NCBI GenBank assembly: GCA_902791085.1
Contig: CADAUN010000051.1
Span: forward strand, 1-8,641
Direction: 5' to 3'
DNA length: 8,641 nt
Origin: an uncultured Erysipelotrichaceae bacterium
Lineage (GTDB): Bacteria > Bacillota_I > Bacilli_A > RFN20 > CAG-826
Below the pieces are notes generated by a model. It had not been told where the DNA came from and searched no databases. It was given only the letters and a program-made list of their open reading frames with translations. The first letter of the stretch is position 1, and each line of letters starts with the position of its first letter. Below are positions 6,098 through 8,641 of this stretch, in pieces. A program made the position numbers and the translations under genes.

Positions 6098-7919
6098 AAA
6101 CATTACGAAACATTATGGAGACTCCGTCGCACTACAGGATGTCACGTTGTCTCTTCCCGACACCGGTTTCTTCTTGCTTAAAGGCAAAAATGGTGCTGGA
6201 AAGTCCACTTTATTAAATCTTTTGGCCGGTGTCGACAGTGATTTTAAAGGTTCCTTTTGCTTCGGGGACACGGATATTAACAAGAAAACACTTCCTCATT
6301 ATCATGAAAGCGATGTTCGCGAAATCTATCAAACGCCGTTTCTTTTGAATGAACTTACAGTCAAAGAAAATCTGCTCTTCCCTTTTGAACATAAAGACGA
6401 GGAACGGGCAAAGGAAATCCTCTCGTCAGTGGGACTTAATGAACTACAAGAAGAAAAAGTTGCCGACCTTTCTGCGGGAGAACGGGAACGGCTTGCCATC
6501 GCGATCGCCCTTTATGAACCCACCCCGATTCTTTTGGCGGACGAAATCACCGCCAATTTGGATGAAAAAACCGCTGATGAAATCGTCGCTCTGCTTTCCA
6601 AAGAAGCCGAACATGCATTGGTTATCTTAGCCACTCACGATGAAGAGGATTATGAAGCCGATGGAACGATTTTTATCGATCCAAAACATCGAGTCAGTCT
6701 AACTCTTTCTAAAACACGAGAAGGAAAAGCCATTATTTCTCCTCTTCGGACTACTAAACCATGGAATTTCATGCATAAGGTCATCAAGAGAAATCGCGCT
6801 ATTCTTTATACCTTTTGGGCGATTTTATCCGTTTTCATGATAGGAGCCATCGGTTCCGCTTCTTTTGCTTTTGGAATTCGAGATCAAAAGGCAATTGCTG
6901 CCGATGCCTTAGAAGGGAATTGCGCCGTGATTTCGCTGGAAGAAGACGAAGTGAAGCAATTTGGTTTGGAAAATAAGCCTTATGCCATGTCGACCGAATT
7001 GACCACTTCTTTAGAAAACGAAGCGACACTTCACACTTTCGAGAATTCTTGCGATTATTTGTTTTTGTATCAAAAAGAACCGAATTATCCGCTTTTGGCT
7101 GGAACTTATCCCACCGATGACGATGAAATCGTGATTTCTTCCTTCCTTGCCGATTCTTATGTCAAATCCCACCCCGACGCTAACTATGACGCCATTTTGT
7201 GCCTTTCCGCAGGCACTTGGAAGAACGGCACTTCCATCCGTGTTTCCGGAATTTATCAGTCGACAGTTCCTCACAACGCCTATCAAATAGAAGATTTAAA
7301 AACCGCTAAAGTGCAAATCACTTCTTTCTATGGAACCATTGCTCCTTTCGCAAAATCCACTGCTCCCGCTTTTGCAAGAGGCGGTCCTTATTACGAAACC
7401 TCTTTGTTAACCAAAGACCAGCTTGCTAAAGCATCCTCTGTTAGTGCGGGAATCATAGAAAAAGCCGACGCCAGTTTTCTAACCGATCTTGCCATACAAC
7501 AAAGTGTCGCCAGAATCGTCTATGTCGTATGCGCCATTTTATGCGTATTTGTCATCATTCTTTTCTTCAATGCACTTTATCTTCGCGAAAAAGACAACAC
7601 TGCCTATGCTAGACTCCTCGGTGTTAATCGCAACGCTATTTTCGTGGGTCATTTTCTCTTGTCTTTAATCGGGCCTATATTTGGATGCATTCTTGGCTTC
7701 GCGTTTAGCCCATTATTCAACTGGGCATTTGGTCTACGCTCTAACGCAGATATTATCGGCATCACTTTAAACTTAGTTTCCTTTTCTCCATATGCTCTGT
7801 TAGCGGTGGCGCTTCCCCTTCTATGCTGCCCCGTTTTCTATCTTCTTCGTTCCCATAAACTTTTCCGTAAAGACTTAACTTCATTGCTCCGTCAAGCTAT
7901 GAAAAACCAAGACGATTAA
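6084..7919 (+). CDS. ABC transporter NBD-FtsX fusion subunit B
   Basis: A 611-residue protein with the same build as its upstream neighbour. The ATPase domain has Walker A GKNGAGKST (34-42), Q-loop Gln83, signature LSAGE (129-133, Ala for the usual first Gly of SGG), Walker B D153-E154, D-loop ANLD, and switch His185. TM1 lies at about 240-262, an extracytoplasmic region at about 265-475, and TM2-TM4 at about 478-500, 521-541 and 569-589. The ATG at 6084 begins MIELKNITKHYG, the normal start of an ABC domain, so upstream extension to 6048 is rejected. The start lies 14 bases inside the previous gene, indicating translational coupling. The two proteins probably form a heterodimer that drives extracytoplasmic movement or export of a peptide or lipid-linked substrate. 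The substrate is unknown. Peptide-antibiotic resistance or self-protection is possible but not shown. Confidence 0.9.
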   Translation: MIELKNITKHYGDSVALQDVTLSLPDTGFFLLKGKNGAGKSTLLNLLAGVDSDFKGSFCFGDTDINKKTLPHYHESDVREIYQTPFLLNELTVKENLLFPFEHKDEERAKEILSSVGLNELQEEKVADLSAGERERLAIAIALYEPTPILLADEITANLDEKTADEIVALLSKEAEHALVILATHDEEDYEADGTIFIDPKHRVSLTLSKTREGKAIISPLRTTKPWNFMHKVIKRNRAILYTFWAILSVFMIGAIGSASFAFGIRDQKAIAADALEGNCAVISLEEDEVKQFGLENKPYAMSTELTTSLENEATLHTFENSCDYLFLYQKEPNYPLLAGTYPTDDDEIVISSFLADSYVKSHPDANYDAILCLSAGTWKNGTSIRVSGIYQSTVPHNAYQIEDLKTAKVQITSFYGTIAPFAKSTAPAFARGGPYYETSLLTKDQLAKASSVSAGIIEKADASFLTDLAIQQSVARIVYVVCAILCVFVIILFFNALYLREKDNTAYARLLGVNRNAIFVGHFLLSLIGPIFGCILGFAFSPLFNWAFGLRSNADIIGITLNLVSFSPYALLAVALPLLCCPVFYLLRSHKLFRKDLTSLLRQAMKNQDD

Positions 7920-8010
7920 TTCTCTCGGCCACTCTAAATGTGATCAGACGGCTAAAACGCTTTCTTTTAAAAGTCAAAATAACGATTGAAAAGAAACGAA
8001 ATTCTTTGTA
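7920..8010 (+). other. Short gap between the ABC pair and the lipoprotein gene
   Basis: There is no T-tailed hairpin; the only symmetric element is CTTTTAAAAG near 7969-7978. No clear promoter or SD is visible either. The lack of a terminator makes co-transcription of the lipoprotein with the ABC genes likely. Confidence 0.45.
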
Positions 8011-8547
8011 TTGTTCAAATATGAAGAGAAACAAGGCGGGCTATCCAAAACCAAGAAAAAAGTTTTTTGGTATTTTCCTCTTGTCTATGTGCCGGTGTTG
8101 TTTGGCTGTAACAACCCTTCGTCAAACGCTAGCAGTGAGGATCTAAGCGAAGAGACTCCTAATTACTACATGGATTTTATCGATTCGCTCTCAAGCACCA
8201 GCTTCGATTATGAAAATCCTAATTACGGTCTTGTCTTCCTCAATCCTACTAGCAATCAATCCGATAAATTTAACGGAGAGCAGATTTATTCCGTTATTTC
8301 TACCCTGAACACCATCCCGCTTTACAGTGTGAAACTGGATGAATCCTGGCAAGAAAAAATGTCTAGTGGCATTAAGATTCAAGTCTCTTATCACTACGTT
8401 GAAGTGACAAAAGCTGAAGACGATGCCATCGTTTGCTTTACTTTCTTAACGGATGGTTCTTTCGTTTTTGAAGATCATCGAAAAATATTCTCTTTCCGTT
8501 CTAACACGAACGCGGTCGATTTCAACGCTTTAAAAAGTAAAATGTAG
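8011..8547 (+). CDS. Small predicted lipoprotein of unknown function
   Basis: The frame ending at TAG 8545-8547 encodes about 178 residues from TTG 8011. It has a lysine-rich n-region (KTKKK, 13-17), a hydrophobic stretch VFWYFPLVYVPVLFGC, and a lipobox LFGC with Cys33 as the lipidated residue. A Ser/Asn/Glu-rich linker follows, then a domain of about 140 residues that I do not recognise. It would be anchored on the outer face of the membrane. It follows the two FtsX-type ABC genes without a visible terminator and is a plausible partner of their extracytoplasmic domains. The start is uncertain: TTG has no SD, an in-frame TGA at 7987 limits upstream extension, and an ATG at 8021 in another frame reads MKRNKAGYPKPRKKFFGIFL, also signal-like. 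A frameshift within the signal peptide is therefore possible. Confidence 0.7.
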   Translation: MFKYEEKQGGLSKTKKKVFWYFPLVYVPVLFGCNNPSSNASSEDLSEETPNYYMDFIDSLSSTSFDYENPNYGLVFLNPTSNQSDKFNGEQIYSVISTLNTIPLYSVKLDESWQEKMSSGIKIQVSYHYVEVTKAEDDAIVCFTFLTDGSFVFEDHRKIFSFRSNTNAVDFNALKSKM

Positions 8548-8641
8548 TTATGTCGTAATTTGTTTCTAGGCAATTATGTCGTAATTCGTTTCCATCCAAC
8601 CATCCCCCTAGGGGGATCCGATTATCCCGTTATTTGTTTCC
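8548..8641. repeat. Three direct repeats of about 20 bp at the right edge
   Basis: Copies are at 8548-8566 (TTATGTCGTAATTTGTTTC), 8574-8593 (TTATGTCGTAATTCGTTTCC) and 8622-8641 (TTATCCCGTTATTTGTTTCC). The first two start 26 bases apart; the third starts 48 bases after the second and ends exactly at the window edge. Several short repeated transposase sites inside one end are characteristic of IS21-family elements, so this may be the end of such an element. No transposase is visible, so the assignment is inference. Confidence 0.7.
8602..8617. repeat. Perfect 16-bp palindrome ATCCCCCTAGGGGGAT
   Basis: The sequence is its own reverse complement and lies between the second and third copies of the edge repeat. 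It has no loop and no following T run, so it is not an ordinary terminator. It may be a protein-binding dyad or part of an IS end. Confidence 0.6.

Noticed and set aside
8602..8617. Palindrome as terminator of the lipoprotein gene
   Set aside because: It has no loop and no T run follows on either strand.

Overview
The window comes from a bacterium with the standard stop code: Trp is read from TGG and TGA ends at least one gene. Shine-Dalgarno sites are of the Firmicutes type. Spot counts give about 40-45% GC in the resident genes. The lipoprotein and the NBD-FtsX transporters, together with this base composition, fit an uncultured low-to-mid GC Bacillota/Mollicutes-related (gut-type Bacilli) organism. 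This is inference; no rRNA or other phylogenetic marker is present.

Layout. Positions 1-197 are the end of an insertion sequence. The first 37 codons of its orfA-like HTH protein lie on the minus strand, behind a perfect AAGGAGG, and run off the left edge. Positions 198-361 hold an intergenic stretch with a 23-bp tandem repeat. Next comes a visibly AT-richer gene (362-1669) for a DUF4143-type AAA+ ATPase, then an IS150-like terminal remnant (about 1681-1836) and a bidirectional terminator (1989-2020). This left third reads as an accessory island of IS debris and one acquired ATPase.

The resident genes follow. An alpha/beta-hydrolase (minus, 2063-2929) and an RluA-type pseudouridine synthase (plus, 3125-3775) are divergently transcribed from a shared 195-bp intergenic region. 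From about 3780 to 8547 there is one plus-strand unit: a possible 58-codon ORF overlapping the next start, two consecutive NBD-FtsX fusion ABC transporter half-subunits (about 4006-6097 and 6084-7919, overlapping by 14 nt), and a small lipoprotein (8011-8547). The two half-transporters probably pair as a MacB/FtsX-like mechanotransmission complex, with the lipoprotein as a possible extracytoplasmic partner.

The first ABC gene carries a one-base frameshift about 20 codons after its start, just before Walker A. The lipoprotein start is also ambiguous between two frames. The right edge (8548-8641) has three copies of a 20-bp direct repeat and a perfect 16-bp palindrome, most simply the end of another mobile element continuing outside the window.

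I see no CRISPR array, tRNA, rRNA or recognisable riboswitch. Nothing here is a clear new system. The strongest leads are the repeat-fronted lone DUF4143 ATPase between IS remnants, the paired NBD-FtsX plus lipoprotein module with its frameshift and altered NBD motifs, and the repeat cluster at the right edge.
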